A DNA stretch of 64,000 nt, taken from assembly GCF_900239495.1 (NCBI RefSeq), contig NZ_OENE01000055.1:1-64000 (forward strand), given 5' to 3'. The stretch is from Tenacibaculum finnmarkense genomovar ulcerans (GTDB lineage Bacteria > Bacteroidota > Bacteroidia > Flavobacteriales > Flavobacteriaceae). A program made the position numbers and the translations under genes. Below are positions 45,697-54,693 of this stretch, piece by piece; the first letter of the stretch is position 1, and every line of letters starts with the position of its first letter. The notes beneath the pieces are model-generated. The model had not been told where the DNA came from. It did no database searches and was given only the letters and a program-made list of their open reading frames with translations.

Positions 45697-45949
45697 AGAG
45701 CCTGTTTAAATTTCATTTAAAAAAGCTTTGTAGCATACAAACAGGAAATTGAATCTATCAAAGGGATTTTATTTCAGTTTTTTTGATGATTTTTGTCAAT
45801 TCGAGTGATTTTAATGACTAAAAGGAATTAAAATTGTATCGAGAATTTGAATTCTTTTATTTTTGATGCTAAAAAAGTTCTCGATACATTTTTTTGAAGG
45901 AAAAAAACACTCGAACTGACACTTTCTTTAATTTTTAAAAAGACTCTTA
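45697..45949 (-). repeat. Palindromic MITE-like element, copy C (minus orientation)
   Basis: It begins AGAGCCTGTTTAAATTTCAT, carries TTGTCAATTCGAGTGATTTT, GTATCGAGAATTTGAA, GTTCTCGATAC and CACTCGAACTGACA, and ends in TTTTTAAAAAGACTCTT. This is the reverse orientation of copy B, with part of the right arm diverged. It occupies most of the 455-base gap after leuB. Confidence 0.8.
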
Positions 45950-45983
45950 AATAAATTCACCTAATTTTGAAGCTAAAAAATTT

Positions 45984-46190
45984 ATGAATACAGTTTTCAA
46001 AATGAAAAAAACAACCTTAATTGCAATTGGAATCGTTTGGATTTCTGCTTTAAGTATTCTAATAATATCTTTGACAGACTTATACCCGAATACTATTTTT
46101 AGTAAATATCGCTTAATGACCGGAATTGCCTTTCTGATTATATCACAATTTTTAAAATTAATATATAATGCCGCTAATAATAAAGCATAA
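45984..46190 (+). CDS. Small two-helix membrane protein, hypothetical
   Basis: This 68-residue reading frame is preceded by an AT-rich leader directly after the MITE copy. Two hydrophobic segments are visible (about 10-30, TLIAIGIVWISALSILIISL, and 46-62, MTGIAFLIISQFLKLIY) joined by a short polar loop. A second in-frame ATG (46002) would give 62 residues. No family recognised. The overall hydrophobic pattern and lack of overlap with another gene support coding, but nothing indicates function. Confidence 0.5.
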   Translation: MNTVFKMKKTTLIAIGIVWISALSILIISLTDLYPNTIFSKYRLMTGIAFLIISQFLKLIYNAANNKA

Positions 46191-46248
46191 TGCTTAGTTT
46201 ATAGAAATGTTAAACAATATAAAAAAGCCTAAAATTTATAATTATTAA

Positions 46249-46968
46249 ATGAATAAAAAGCTATTTAGCGCCGTATTTTTTTTACTTATCTTAAATACTT
46301 ATAATAGCTTTTCTCAAGAATGGAAAAATTTAAGAAGCTATAAAAAAGTAACCAATAAAACCATTCTTTGTAAAGGCTGTTGGCTTAAAAAAGACAGAAA
46401 GAGAAATACAGCAATCTGGAAAAAAGCCAATACATATAATCTATCTATAAATAATGGCTATTTAAAATATCAAAAAATAAGTCAAATTCGTGATTTTTAT
46501 CGGTGGTTTGACAAGACTCGAAAAAAGAATGGACACGAAATAATTTCCGTAGGAATAATGGCTGTCGTAGCAACGCAGTTTTCTAAAATTGATAACTATT
46601 TTATTCGAAAAATTTTTATCAGAAATAAAGAAATAATTTGGTTTGCTAATCAAGGTTCTAAAAATGTGTTGAAATATTATTTTCCACTGCTTAAAAATAT
46701 TCTTTTTTCTGAAAAGATACTAAAAGGAGAAAGGGCAAAACAATGGGATGCTAAAAACACAAAAATAGAGCAATGTCAAATAGTAACGCCACTTTATGAA
46801 AAGCTATCGATAAAATCAGCACGTAAATTAGGACGAATGGCAAAAGGTAAAGGAATTTTTTGTTTTGGAATAAAAAAAGAAATACGCTTTGAAGGAAATA
46901 TTGAAAGTTGTCAATCAAAATATGAACATGCGCTGTTTAAATTAAGAAGATATTACTTAAATCACTAA
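46249..46968 (+). CDS. Exported hypothetical protein
   Basis: This 239-residue protein has a clear signal peptide (residues 1-23, LFSAVFFLLILNTYNSFSQ). The mature part is basic and rich in Lys, Asn and Tyr, with six cysteines (for example CKGCW at 39-43, plus later C residues near 179, 205 and 222) that could form disulfides outside the cytoplasm. No domain recognised. It stands in an AT-rich gap between the leu and ilv operons next to a MITE, so it may be a strain-specific insertion. Its neighbour at 45984 may be cotranscribed. Confidence 0.65.
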   Translation: MNKKLFSAVFFLLILNTYNSFSQEWKNLRSYKKVTNKTILCKGCWLKKDRKRNTAIWKKANTYNLSINNGYLKYQKISQIRDFYRWFDKTRKKNGHEIISVGIMAVVATQFSKIDNYFIRKIFIRNKEIIWFANQGSKNVLKYYFPLLKNILFSEKILKGERAKQWDAKNTKIEQCQIVTPLYEKLSIKSARKLGRMAKGKGIFCFGIKKEIRFEGNIESCQSKYEHALFKLRRYYLNH

Positions 46969-47171
46969 AAAAATACCAATTTTTTAGTGGCTACTTTATT
47001 TGATACCTAAAAAATACCTACTTAAATTAGAAGATACTTTATAATTAGCCGTATCTGGTTAATTTATAAAAAAAAACAAGTTGAAATTATTACTTAAATT
47101 AAGGATTTCGTAAAATGTGTAGTTTATGTAAAATAGTGGATTTTAGTTAGGATAATTTAATAAAAAACACT

Positions 47172-47179
47172 GATATTTG
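47172..47179 (+). promoter_or_regulatory. Candidate -7 box of the ilv operon
   Basis: GATATTTG has one mismatch to TAnnTTTG and lies 10 bases before the leader-peptide ATG, so the leader mRNA would begin very close to that start codon. Confidence 0.4.
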
Positions 47180-47188
47180 CCAAATCAA

Positions 47189-47251
47189 ATGAAAAAACAA
47201 ATTTTAAATATTATTTCTATTATTGTCGTTGTGATTATTTCGCAAGGATAA
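47189..47251 (+). CDS. ilv operon attenuator leader peptide (20 residues)
   Basis: The peptide is MKKQILNIISIIVVVIISQG. Eleven of 20 residues are branched-chain amino acids: seven Ile, three Val (consecutive) and one Leu. It lies upstream of ilvDBNCA and ends 29 bases before a strong intrinsic terminator. Its stop codon overlaps the sequence AGGAAG, which can pair with CTTCCT in the terminator's 5' arm. This is the layout of classical ribosome-mediated attenuation, like ilvGMEDA of enterobacteria: when Ile- or Val-tRNA is short, the ribosome stalls and the antiterminator forms. The peptide has no homology I can name. The functional claim is inference from sequence. Confidence 0.75.
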   Translation: MKKQILNIISIIVVVIISQG

Positions 47252-47280
47252 GGAAGTGTATTTTATATTTTATAAATTTA

Positions 47281-47310
47281 AAAAGCTTCCTAAAATAGGA
47301 AGCTTTTTTT
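47281..47310 (+). terminator. Attenuator terminator of the ilv operon
   Basis: The arms AAAAGCTTCCTA (47281-47292) and TAGGAAGCTTTT (47296-47307) are exact complements around an AAA loop, followed by more T. The competing antiterminator pairs AGGAAG (47251-47256) with CTTCCT (47286-47291). It lies in front of, not after, an operon, which fits attenuation. Confidence 0.85.
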
Positions 47311-47658
47311 GTTAGCAATATAATAGTATGAGTTTTTAAATAAAAGGCGATGTATTTGTTAATTACTGTTTTTATAGCAGGAATTTAAAGTATTGAATAG
47401 TATATAATTTAATTGGTAATTGGTTGTTTTTGAAGTTGTTGAGGTTTTAAGTAGCCTGTTAGATATCATTAAATCGGCTAAAAAAAGATGGCAATTTTAA
47501 TACAATAAAATAATTTTGAATAGCAGCAGGTAAAAATCAATAAAAATTAAGGTTTATAAAGGATAAAAAAATAACGTTAGTTTTTAGTAAGGTGAAAAAA
47601 TTAAATCAATTAATCAATTGATAAAAATAAAAAAGTAGTACGATTAAAAAGAAATAAA
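47311..47658 (+). other. Long non-coding leader between the attenuator and ilvD
   Basis: A 348-base AT-rich stretch with no reading frame, hairpin or known riboswitch that I can support. It may contain a second promoter or a further mRNA control region. Confidence 0.4.
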
Positions 47659-49338
47659 ATGAAATTAAACAAACACAGTAGTAGGTTAACGCAAGACGAA
47701 TCGCAACCCGCATCGCAAGCAATGTTGTATGCCGTTGGTTTAACTGATCAAGATATGAGCAAAGCCCAAGTTGGTATTGCAAGTACAGGTTATGACGGAA
47801 ACCCGTGTAATATGCACTTAAATAACTTGGCTGCGGAAGTTAAAATTGAAACAAAAATTGCTGGTTTAGTAGGCTTAGGTTTTAATACAATTGGTGTTTC
47901 TGACGGTATTTCAATGGGAACTTCAGGGATGAATTATTCGTTAGCATCAAGAGATGTTATTGCCGATTCTATTGAAATTGTGATGAACGCACAAAGTTAT
48001 GATGCCCTGGTGTCGGTAGTTGGTTGCGATAAAAATATGCCAGGAGCTGTGATTGCAATGTTGCGTTTAAATCGCCCGTCAATTATGATGTATGGCGGTA
48101 CAATTGCTTCAGGTAATTATAAAGGAAAAAAATTAAATATCGTATCGGCATTTGAAGCTTTAGGGCAAAAAGTAGCTGGCGAAATTGACGAAGACGAATA
48201 TAAAGAAATTATAAAAAGAGCTATTCCTGGGGCGGGTGCTTGTGGCGGAATGTACACCGCAAACACCATGGCTTCGGCAATTGAATGTATGGGGTTTACA
48301 TTGCCTTATAACTCGTCAATTCCTGCGGAAAATCCTAATAAATTATCCGAAGCTGAAAGAACCGCTCTGGCGATTAAAAATTTATTGATTTTAGATTTAA
48401 AACCTTTGGATATTATCTCTAAAAAATCCATAGAAAATGCTATTGCGCTTGTAAATGCTTTGGGAGGATCAACCAATGCGGTATTGCACTTTTTAGCAAT
48501 TGCCCATGCTGCGGATATTGATTTTACCTTAGAAGATTTTCAAAAAGTAAGCGATAGAACACCATTAATTGCCGATTTAAAACCTTCAGGGAAATATTTA
48601 ATGGAAGATGTTCATTCGGTAGGAGGAACGCCTGCGGTGATGAAATATTTATTAGATAACGGCTATTTACATGGCGATTGTTTGACGGTAACAGGAAAAA
48701 CATTAGCCGAAAATTTAGCCGATGTTACCCCAATGGAATTTGAGGAGCAAGATGTAATTCATCCAACCGATAAAGCTTTAAAAACATCTGGAAATATTCA
48801 AATAATTTACGGGAATTTAGCTTCCGAAGGTGCTGTGGCTAAAATTTCAGGAAACGAAGGTTTGCTTTTTGAAGGAAAAGCGGTTGTTTATAATAGCGAA
48901 CAAGAAGCAAATACAGGAATATCAAACGGAGAAGTTGAAAGAGGCGATGTTGTTGTTATTCGATATGTAGGACCAAAAGGAGGACCAGGAATGCCTGAAA
49001 TGTTAAAGCCAACCTCACTTATTATGGGAGCAGGTTTAGGAAAATCGGTTGCATTAATTACCGACGGTCGTTTTTCAGGAGGAACACATGGTTTTGTAGT
49101 AGGGCATATAACACCCGAAGCGCAATCAGGAGGAAATATCGCACTTTTAAAAACAGGTGATAAAATTAAAATTAGTGCCGAAGATAACTCAATAAATGTT
49201 TTACTTTCTGATCAAGAATTAGCAGAAAGAAGAAAAAATTGGGTTGCTCCAGAATTAAAGCATAAAAAAGGAATTTTATATAAATACGCAAAAACAGTAG
49301 CTTCAGCATCAAAAGGATGTGTTACTGATGCATTTTAA
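47659..49338 (+). CDS. ilvD: Dihydroxy-acid dehydratase
   Basis: IlvD dehydrates dihydroxy acids to the 2-oxo acids of valine and isoleucine. The 559-residue protein carries the iron-sulfur cysteines in [11 protein letters not shown] (about 49-59), [11 protein letters not shown] (about 122) and [12 protein letters not shown] (about 195), plus [12 protein letters not shown] and the C-terminal [18 protein letters not shown]. The Cys set is that of the [2Fe-2S] or [4Fe-4S] IlvD/Edd family, and ilv context decides for IlvD. First structural gene of ilvDBNCA, behind the attenuator. Confidence 0.96.
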   Translation: MKLNKHSSRLTQDESQPASQAMLYAVGLTDQDMSKAQVGIASTGYDGNPCNMHLNNLAAEVKIETKIAGLVGLGFNTIGVSDGISMGTSGMNYSLASRDVIADSIEIVMNAQSYDALVSVVGCDKNMPGAVIAMLRLNRPSIMMYGGTIASGNYKGKKLNIVSAFEALGQKVAGEIDEDEYKEIIKRAIPGAGACGGMYTANTMASAIECMGFTLPYNSSIPAENPNKLSEAERTALAIKNLLILDLKPLDIISKKSIENAIALVNALGGSTNAVLHFLAIAHAADIDFTLEDFQKVSDRTPLIADLKPSGKYLMEDVHSVGGTPAVMKYLLDNGYLHGDCLTVTGKTLAENLADVTPMEFEEQDVIHPTDKALKTSGNIQIIYGNLASEGAVAKISGNEGLLFEGKAVVYNSEQEANTGISNGEVERGDVVVIRYVGPKGGPGMPEMLKPTSLIMGAGLGKSVALITDGRFSGGTHGFVVGHITPEAQSGGNIALLKTGDKIKISAEDNSINVLLSDQELAERRKNWVAPELKHKKGILYKYAKTVASASKGCVTDAF

Positions 49339-49349
49339 TAACTGAAATT

Positions 49350-51083
49350 ATGAACACAAACACACAAACACAACCTAAAACAGTTTCAGATCAAAAAGTA
49401 CATATTTCAGGGGCAGAAGCTGTTGTAAAATGTTTATTAGCAGAAGGAGCAGATTTAATTTATGGGTATCCTGGTGGCGCAATTATGCCAGTTTATGACG
49501 AATTATATAAGTATCAAGATAAAATAAACCACGTTTTAACACGTCATGAACAAGGAGCAACACATGCCGCACAAGGGTTTTCCAGAGCAACAGGTAAAGT
49601 AGGAGTGGCGCTAGCAACTTCAGGGCCGGGGGCTACCAATTTAATTACAGGAATTGCCGATGCGCAAATAGATTCTACGCCAATGGTTTGCGTAACCGGG
49701 CAAGTAGCATCACATTTATTGGGTTCTGATGCTTTTCAGGAAACTGATATTGTTGGTATTTCAACGCCTGTAACCAAGTGGAATTATCAAATTACAAAAG
49801 CTTCGGAAATTCCTGAAGTTTTTGCAAAGGCTTTTTATATCGCTAAATCGGGGCGTCCAGGACCAGTTTTAATTGATATTACTAAAGATGCTCAGTTTGA
49901 AATGTTTGATTTTGAATACAAAAAATGTACTTCGGTACGTAGTTATAAAGCAAAACCAGCTGTTGAATTAACGCAAGTTCAAGAAGCAGCTAAACTAATT
50001 AATTCGGCTAAAAAACCTTTAATCGTTTTTGGGCAAGGGGTTATTTTAGGAGAAGCTGAACAAGAATTTAAAGATTTTATCGAAAAAGCAAATATTCCTT
50101 CAGCTTGGACAATTTTAGGGTTATCGGCATTGCCTACCGATCACCAACTAAATGTTGGAATGGTTGGAATGCACGGAAATTATGCACCCAATAAATTAAC
50201 CAACCAATGCGATGTTTTAATTGCCGTAGGAATGCGTTTTGACGACCGTGTTACTGGAAATTTAGCTAAATATGCAAAGCAGGCAAAGGTTATTCATTTT
50301 GAAATAGACCCAGCCGAAATCGATAAAAATGTAAAAGCTGATGTCGCTGTTTTAGGTGATGTTAAAGAAACTTTAGCAGCACTTTTACCGCTAGTCAATA
50401 AGAGTAATCATGATAAATGGCTAGAAGAATTCACCAAATTAGAAGCTATTGAATATGATAAAGTAAAGAAAGAAGATTTATTTCCTTCGAAAGATGGTTT
50501 AACTATGGCGGAGGTTTTAAAAGAGATCAATATCGCTTCAGGTGGTGATGCAATTATTGTTTCCGATGTTGGGCAGCACCAAATGTTCACCTGTCGTTAT
50601 GCGAAATTTAACAAAACAAAAAGTAATATTACCTCTGGCGGATTAGGAACTATGGGCTTTGCCTTACCTGCTGCAATTGGAGCAAAAATGGGAGCTCCTG
50701 AAAGAGAGGTTGTAATGATTGCTGGTGATGGTGGTTTTCAAATGACCATTCAAGAATTAGGGACTATTTTACAAAATAAAACAGCGGTGAAAATTGTGGT
50801 GCTTAACAACGAATTTCTAGGAATGGTTCGCCAATGGCAACAACTATTTTTTGATAAAAGATACGCATCTACAGAAATGACAAATCCTGATTTTGTGGCA
50901 ATAGCAAAAGGATATAGCATCGATGCGAAAAGAGTTAGCAAAAGAGAAGATTTAGCAAGCACGGTTAAAGAAATGATGGCGTCAAAAGATGCTTATTTTT
51001 TAGAGGTTTGTGTTGAAAAAGAAAATAATGTGTTTCCTATGATCGAAACAGGAGCATCAGTTTCAGATATAAGATTATCATAA
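49350..51083 (+). CDS. ilvB: Acetolactate synthase large subunit
   Basis: This TPP- and FAD-dependent enzyme forms acetolactate or acetohydroxybutyrate. The 577-residue protein has the N-terminal TPP glutamate region YGYPGGAIMPVYDEL, LTRHEQGATHAAQGFSRATGKVGVALATSGPGATNL, the FAD-binding central domain, and the C-terminal TPP/Mg motif GDGGFQMTIQELGTILQ then VVLNNEFLGMVRQWQ. It begins 11 bases after ilvD and is followed by its regulatory subunit gene. Confidence 0.96.
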   Translation: MNTNTQTQPKTVSDQKVHISGAEAVVKCLLAEGADLIYGYPGGAIMPVYDELYKYQDKINHVLTRHEQGATHAAQGFSRATGKVGVALATSGPGATNLITGIADAQIDSTPMVCVTGQVASHLLGSDAFQETDIVGISTPVTKWNYQITKASEIPEVFAKAFYIAKSGRPGPVLIDITKDAQFEMFDFEYKKCTSVRSYKAKPAVELTQVQEAAKLINSAKKPLIVFGQGVILGEAEQEFKDFIEKANIPSAWTILGLSALPTDHQLNVGMVGMHGNYAPNKLTNQCDVLIAVGMRFDDRVTGNLAKYAKQAKVIHFEIDPAEIDKNVKADVAVLGDVKETLAALLPLVNKSNHDKWLEEFTKLEAIEYDKVKKEDLFPSKDGLTMAEVLKEINIASGGDAIIVSDVGQHQMFTCRYAKFNKTKSNITSGGLGTMGFALPAAIGAKMGAPEREVVMIAGDGGFQMTIQELGTILQNKTAVKIVVLNNEFLGMVRQWQQLFFDKRYASTEMTNPDFVAIAKGYSIDAKRVSKREDLASTVKEMMASKDAYFLEVCVEKENNVFPMIETGASVSDIRLS

Positions 51084-51104
51084 AATATCGTAATTATAGA
51101 AAAC

Positions 51105-51623
51105 ATGGAAAATAAACAAACATATACCGTTTCTGTTTATACAGAAAATAATGTAGGATTGTTGAATAGAGTTTCAGGAATCTTTTTAAGACGAAATATC
51201 AATATTGAAAGCATGAATATTTCTAAATCAGAAATAAAAAGTGTTTCAAGAATTACACTGCTTGTAAAAGTATCCGAAGAACAAATTAAAAAAATTATCG
51301 GGCAAATTGAAAAACAAGTTGAGGTTATTAAGGCGTATTATCATACCGATGAAAATACGATTTATCAAGAATCTTGTCTGTTTAAATTAAGCTCTAAATC
51401 GTTGCTTGAAAATGATGAAATTCAAACAATCATAAATAGTAGTAAATCGAGAGTTATCAATATTAATAAAGATTTTTTTGTGCTTGAAAAATCAGGAACA
51501 AAACAAGAAATTGAAGCCTTATATCATACTTTAGATAAACATGGAATTATGCAATTTGTACGTTCAGGGCGTATTGCAATTACCAAGGATGAAATGAAAA
51601 TTTCAACTTTATTAGTAGATTAA
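51105..51623 (+). CDS. ilvN: Acetolactate synthase regulatory (small) subunit
   Basis: This 172-residue protein activates the large subunit and confers valine feedback. An N-terminal ACT domain is clear (VSVYTENNVGLLNRVSGIFLRRNINIESMNIS, residues 10-41), followed by a second, ACT-like C-terminal domain (SRVININKDFFVLEKSGTKQEIEALYHTLDKHGI). Its length matches the IlvH/IlvN long type. Twenty-one bases separate it from ilvB. Confidence 0.94.
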   Translation: MENKQTYTVSVYTENNVGLLNRVSGIFLRRNINIESMNISKSEIKSVSRITLLVKVSEEQIKKIIGQIEKQVEVIKAYYHTDENTIYQESCLFKLSSKSLLENDEIQTIINSSKSRVININKDFFVLEKSGTKQEIEALYHTLDKHGIMQFVRSGRIAITKDEMKISTLLVD

Positions 51624-51656
51624 TTCATAAAATAACAACACCAAACAACTATAAAA

Positions 51657-53174
51657 ATGGCAACAAATTATTTCAATACATTATCATTAGCAGGAAAATT
51701 AGAACAATTAGCAAAATGCAGATTTATGGAAGCTTCAGAATTTTCTGAGGGTGTAAAAGCATTAGAAGGAAAAAAAGTAGTTATTATCGGTTGTGGAGCG
51801 CAGGGGTTAAACCAAGGGTTAAACATGAGAGATTCAGGTTTGGATGTTTCTTACGCGTTACGTAGCGCCGCAATTCAAGAAAAAAGAGCTTCTTTTAAAA
51901 ATGCCTCTGAAAATAATTTTACGGTAGATACTTTTGAAGCCTTAATTCCTACTGCCGATTTAGTCTTAAATTTAACACCCGATAAACAACATACTAGAGT
52001 TGTAAATACGGTGATGCCTTTGATGAAAAAAGGAGCTACCTTATCGTATTCGCACGGTTTTAATATCGTAGAAGAAGGAATGCAAGTCCGTGAAGATTTA
52101 ACCGTGATTATGGTGGCACCAAAATGCCCTGGAACAGAAGTTCGAGAAGAATATAAAAGAGGTTTCGGAGTACCAACTTTAATTGCAGTTCACCCAGAAA
52201 ATGACCCTGAAAATAAAGGATGGGCACAAGCAAAAGCATACGCAGTGGCAACGGGAGGACACAAAGCAGGAGTTTTAGAGTCATCATTTGTAGCTGAGGT
52301 AAAGTCAGATTTAATGGGCGAACAAACCATTTTATGTGGTGTTTTACAAACGGCTTCTATTTTATCTTTTGATAGCATGATTGAAAAAGGAATCGAACCT
52401 AGATACGCCTCTAAATTAATTCAATACGGTTGGGAAGTGATTACCGAAGCTCTAAAACATGGAGGAATTACCAACATGATGGATCGTTTATCGAACCCTG
52501 CAAAAATTAAAGCTTTTGAAATTTCAGAAGAGTTAAAAACAATTATGGCACCGTTGTTTGTAAAGCATATGGACGATATTATGTCGGGGCATTTTTCTAA
52601 AACAATGATGGAAGACTGGGCAAATGACGATGTAAATTTATTGTCTTGGAGAGCTGAAACAGGTGAAACATCTTTTGAAAAAACAGCAGCTACATCTGCA
52701 GAAATTAGCGATCAAGAATTTTTTGACCACGGAACTTTAATGGTTGCCTTTGTAAGAGCAGGAGTAGAGTTAGCTTACGACAACATGGTAGCGTCAGGAA
52801 TTAAAGCAGAATCGGCATATTATGAATCGTTACATGAATTGCCTTTAATTGCAAACACGGTTGCTAGAAAAAAATTATACGAAATGAACCGTATTATTTC
52901 TGATACTGCTGAATATGGTTGTTATTTATTTGACCACGCCGCAAAACCATTATTAGTTGATTTTATGAAAACTGTTGATACGAATATTATCGGTAAAGCG
53001 TTTAAAAATTCAGCGACAAATTCGAACGAAGTCGATAATTTAGCGTTAATCGCTGTAAATACGGCAATTCAAAATCACCCGATTGAAGCAATTGGTAAAA
53101 CATTAAGAGCGTCAATGACGGCAATGAAAACAATAACTCAAGAACAAGAAAAAGAAGCCGTAGTTTTTCATTAA
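51657..53174 (+). CDS. ilvC: Ketol-acid reductoisomerase, class II
   Basis: IlvC isomerises and reduces acetohydroxy acids. The 505-residue protein is the long class II form (as in E. coli, 491), with a duplicated knotted C-terminal domain. It has Rossmann motif [19 protein letters not shown] (about 42-60), [20 protein letters not shown] and the metal-binding helices [12 protein letters not shown] and [16 protein letters not shown]. The basic residue after the Rossmann loop (ALRS) suggests NADPH preference. Third enzyme step of the ilv operon. Confidence 0.95.
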   Translation: MATNYFNTLSLAGKLEQLAKCRFMEASEFSEGVKALEGKKVVIIGCGAQGLNQGLNMRDSGLDVSYALRSAAIQEKRASFKNASENNFTVDTFEALIPTADLVLNLTPDKQHTRVVNTVMPLMKKGATLSYSHGFNIVEEGMQVREDLTVIMVAPKCPGTEVREEYKRGFGVPTLIAVHPENDPENKGWAQAKAYAVATGGHKAGVLESSFVAEVKSDLMGEQTILCGVLQTASILSFDSMIEKGIEPRYASKLIQYGWEVITEALKHGGITNMMDRLSNPAKIKAFEISEELKTIMAPLFVKHMDDIMSGHFSKTMMEDWANDDVNLLSWRAETGETSFEKTAATSAEISDQEFFDHGTLMVAFVRAGVELAYDNMVASGIKAESAYYESLHELPLIANTVARKKLYEMNRIISDTAEYGCYLFDHAAKPLLVDFMKTVDTNIIGKAFKNSATNSNEVDNLALIAVNTAIQNHPIEAIGKTLRASMTAMKTITQEQEKEAVVFH

Positions 53175-53178
53175 AAAT

Positions 53179-54441
53179 ATGCAAACACAAACTATATATT
53201 CACCAACAATAAAAGCGGTAAGAGAGGCTGTAGCTACACTAAAAGGTGTGGCTATAGAAACTCCGCTATTAAATAATTATATTTATTCCGAAAAATATAA
53301 CGCAAACATTTTCTTAAAAAGAGAGGATTTACAACAGGTAAGATCGTACAAAATTAGAGGCGCTTACAATAAAATGAACTCGGTAACACAAGCCCAACGA
53401 GCAAACGGAATTGTTTGTGCAAGTGCGGGAAACCATGCGCAAGGAGTTGCTTTTGCGTGTAAAAAACTTCAAATTCACGGTACAATTGTAATGCCAGCAC
53501 CTACGCCAAAGCAAAAAGTAGCGCAGGTAAAAATGTTTGGTGGCGATTATGTTGATATTCAATTATCGGGCGATACGTTTGACGATGCTTATAAATATGC
53601 AAAAAACATTTGCGATACTTTAGAAAAAACATTTGTGCATCCTTTTGATGATCAAAAAATTATTGAAGGACAGGCAACCGTTGGTTTAGAAATTATCGAG
53701 CAATCTAAAGAAATTATTGATTACGTATTTGTTCCCGTAGGCGGTGGAGGCTTGGCCTCTGGGGTGTCGAGTATTTTTAAATTATTATCACCAACAACCA
53801 AAGTAATCGGCGTAGAACCAGCAGGAGCAGCGTCTATGAAAACTTCGATTGAGGCAAATAAAAATATAAAATTAGCTAAAATTGATAAGTTTATCGATGG
53901 CGCGGCAGTACAGCAAGTAGGAAATTTAACCTTCGATATCTGTAAAGAAAATTTACACGATATGATAACCGTTCCTGAAGGAAAAGTATGTCAAACAATT
54001 TTAGATTTATACAATAGAGAAGCCATTGTGGTAGAACCTGCAGGCGCTTTAACCATAACAGCATTAGATTTTTTTGCCGAAGAAATTAAAGGTAAAAACG
54101 TTGTTTGTGTAATTAGCGGAAGTAATAACGATATTGCTAGAACCGCCGAAATTAAAGAACGTGCCTTATTATATAGCGAATTAAAACATTATTTTATCAT
54201 CCGATTTCCGCAAAGAGCAGGCGCGTTAAAAGATTTTTTAATGGATGTTTTAGGTAAAAATGATGACATTACTTTTTTCGAATATTCCAAAAAATCGAGT
54301 AAAGAAAATGCACCAGCCGTGGTTGGAATTGAATTGGTAAAAAAAGAAGATTTAGCGCCTTTAATTGCAAGAATGAAAGCGCTTAATTTTTATGGAGAAT
54401 ATTTAAACGATAAACCTAATTTATTTGAGTTTTTGGTTTAA
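53179..54441 (+). CDS. ilvA: Threonine deaminase (biosynthetic)
   Basis: IlvA converts threonine to 2-oxobutanoate, the entry to isoleucine. The 420-residue PLP enzyme has the PLP lysine in SYKIRGAYNKM (about 55), SAGNHAQGVAFA (about 81), VPVGGGGLASGVSS (about 188) and one ACT-like regulatory domain (about 335-420, HYFIIRFPQRAGALKDFLMDVL). A single regulatory domain places it with the Bacillus/Corynebacterium type rather than the two-domain E. coli enzyme. It starts 4 bases after ilvC and ends the operon. No ilvE is present. Confidence 0.94.
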   Translation: MQTQTIYSPTIKAVREAVATLKGVAIETPLLNNYIYSEKYNANIFLKREDLQQVRSYKIRGAYNKMNSVTQAQRANGIVCASAGNHAQGVAFACKKLQIHGTIVMPAPTPKQKVAQVKMFGGDYVDIQLSGDTFDDAYKYAKNICDTLEKTFVHPFDDQKIIEGQATVGLEIIEQSKEIIDYVFVPVGGGGLASGVSSIFKLLSPTTKVIGVEPAGAASMKTSIEANKNIKLAKIDKFIDGAAVQQVGNLTFDICKENLHDMITVPEGKVCQTILDLYNREAIVVEPAGALTITALDFFAEEIKGKNVVCVISGSNNDIARTAEIKERALLYSELKHYFIIRFPQRAGALKDFLMDVLGKNDDITFFEYSKKSSKENAPAVVGIELVKKEDLAPLIARMKALNFYGEYLNDKPNLFEFLV

Positions 54442-54462
54442 TTAAGCTATTTAAAATTATTA

Positions 54463-54618
54463 GAGCCGTTTAAATTTTAAAGAAAGTGTTTTTTAAAAGA
54501 GATAAACGTTATGCTGAATTATTTCAGTATCACATCAACAGGAGAACTACGGTAAATCAGGATGCGATTCCTTGTTTTTTTGTCTTATTTTTTTAGATGA
54601 AATTTAAACAGGCTCTTA
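54463..54618 (+). repeat. Palindromic MITE-like element, internally deleted copy D
   Basis: It has the left end GAGCCGTTTAAATTT and right end AAATTTAAACAGGCTC, plus the right-arm block AACTACGGTAAATCAGGATG shared with copy B. The central TTCGAGTGA palindrome is missing. Confidence 0.75.
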
Positions 54619-54623
54619 ATTAT

Positions 54624-54689
54624 AATCGCAATTTTTTTATCTTTTTTAGAGTGAAATCTATGAAGAATAAAAGAAATTGCGATTTTTTT
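54624..54689. terminator. Long-loop bidirectional terminator between convergent genes
   Basis: AATCGCAATTT (54624-54634) and AAATTGCGATT (54674-54684) are exact complements, followed by TTTTT on the plus strand. The loop is 39 nt, which is long, so efficiency is uncertain. It separates ilvA from the aminotransferase gene. Confidence 0.55.
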
Positions 54690-54693
54690 CAGC

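Noticed and set aside
45403-45720. 105-codon frame overlapping the end of leuB
   Set aside because: It is in another frame of leuB and then runs through the operon terminator and a MITE copy; composition is that of spacer.
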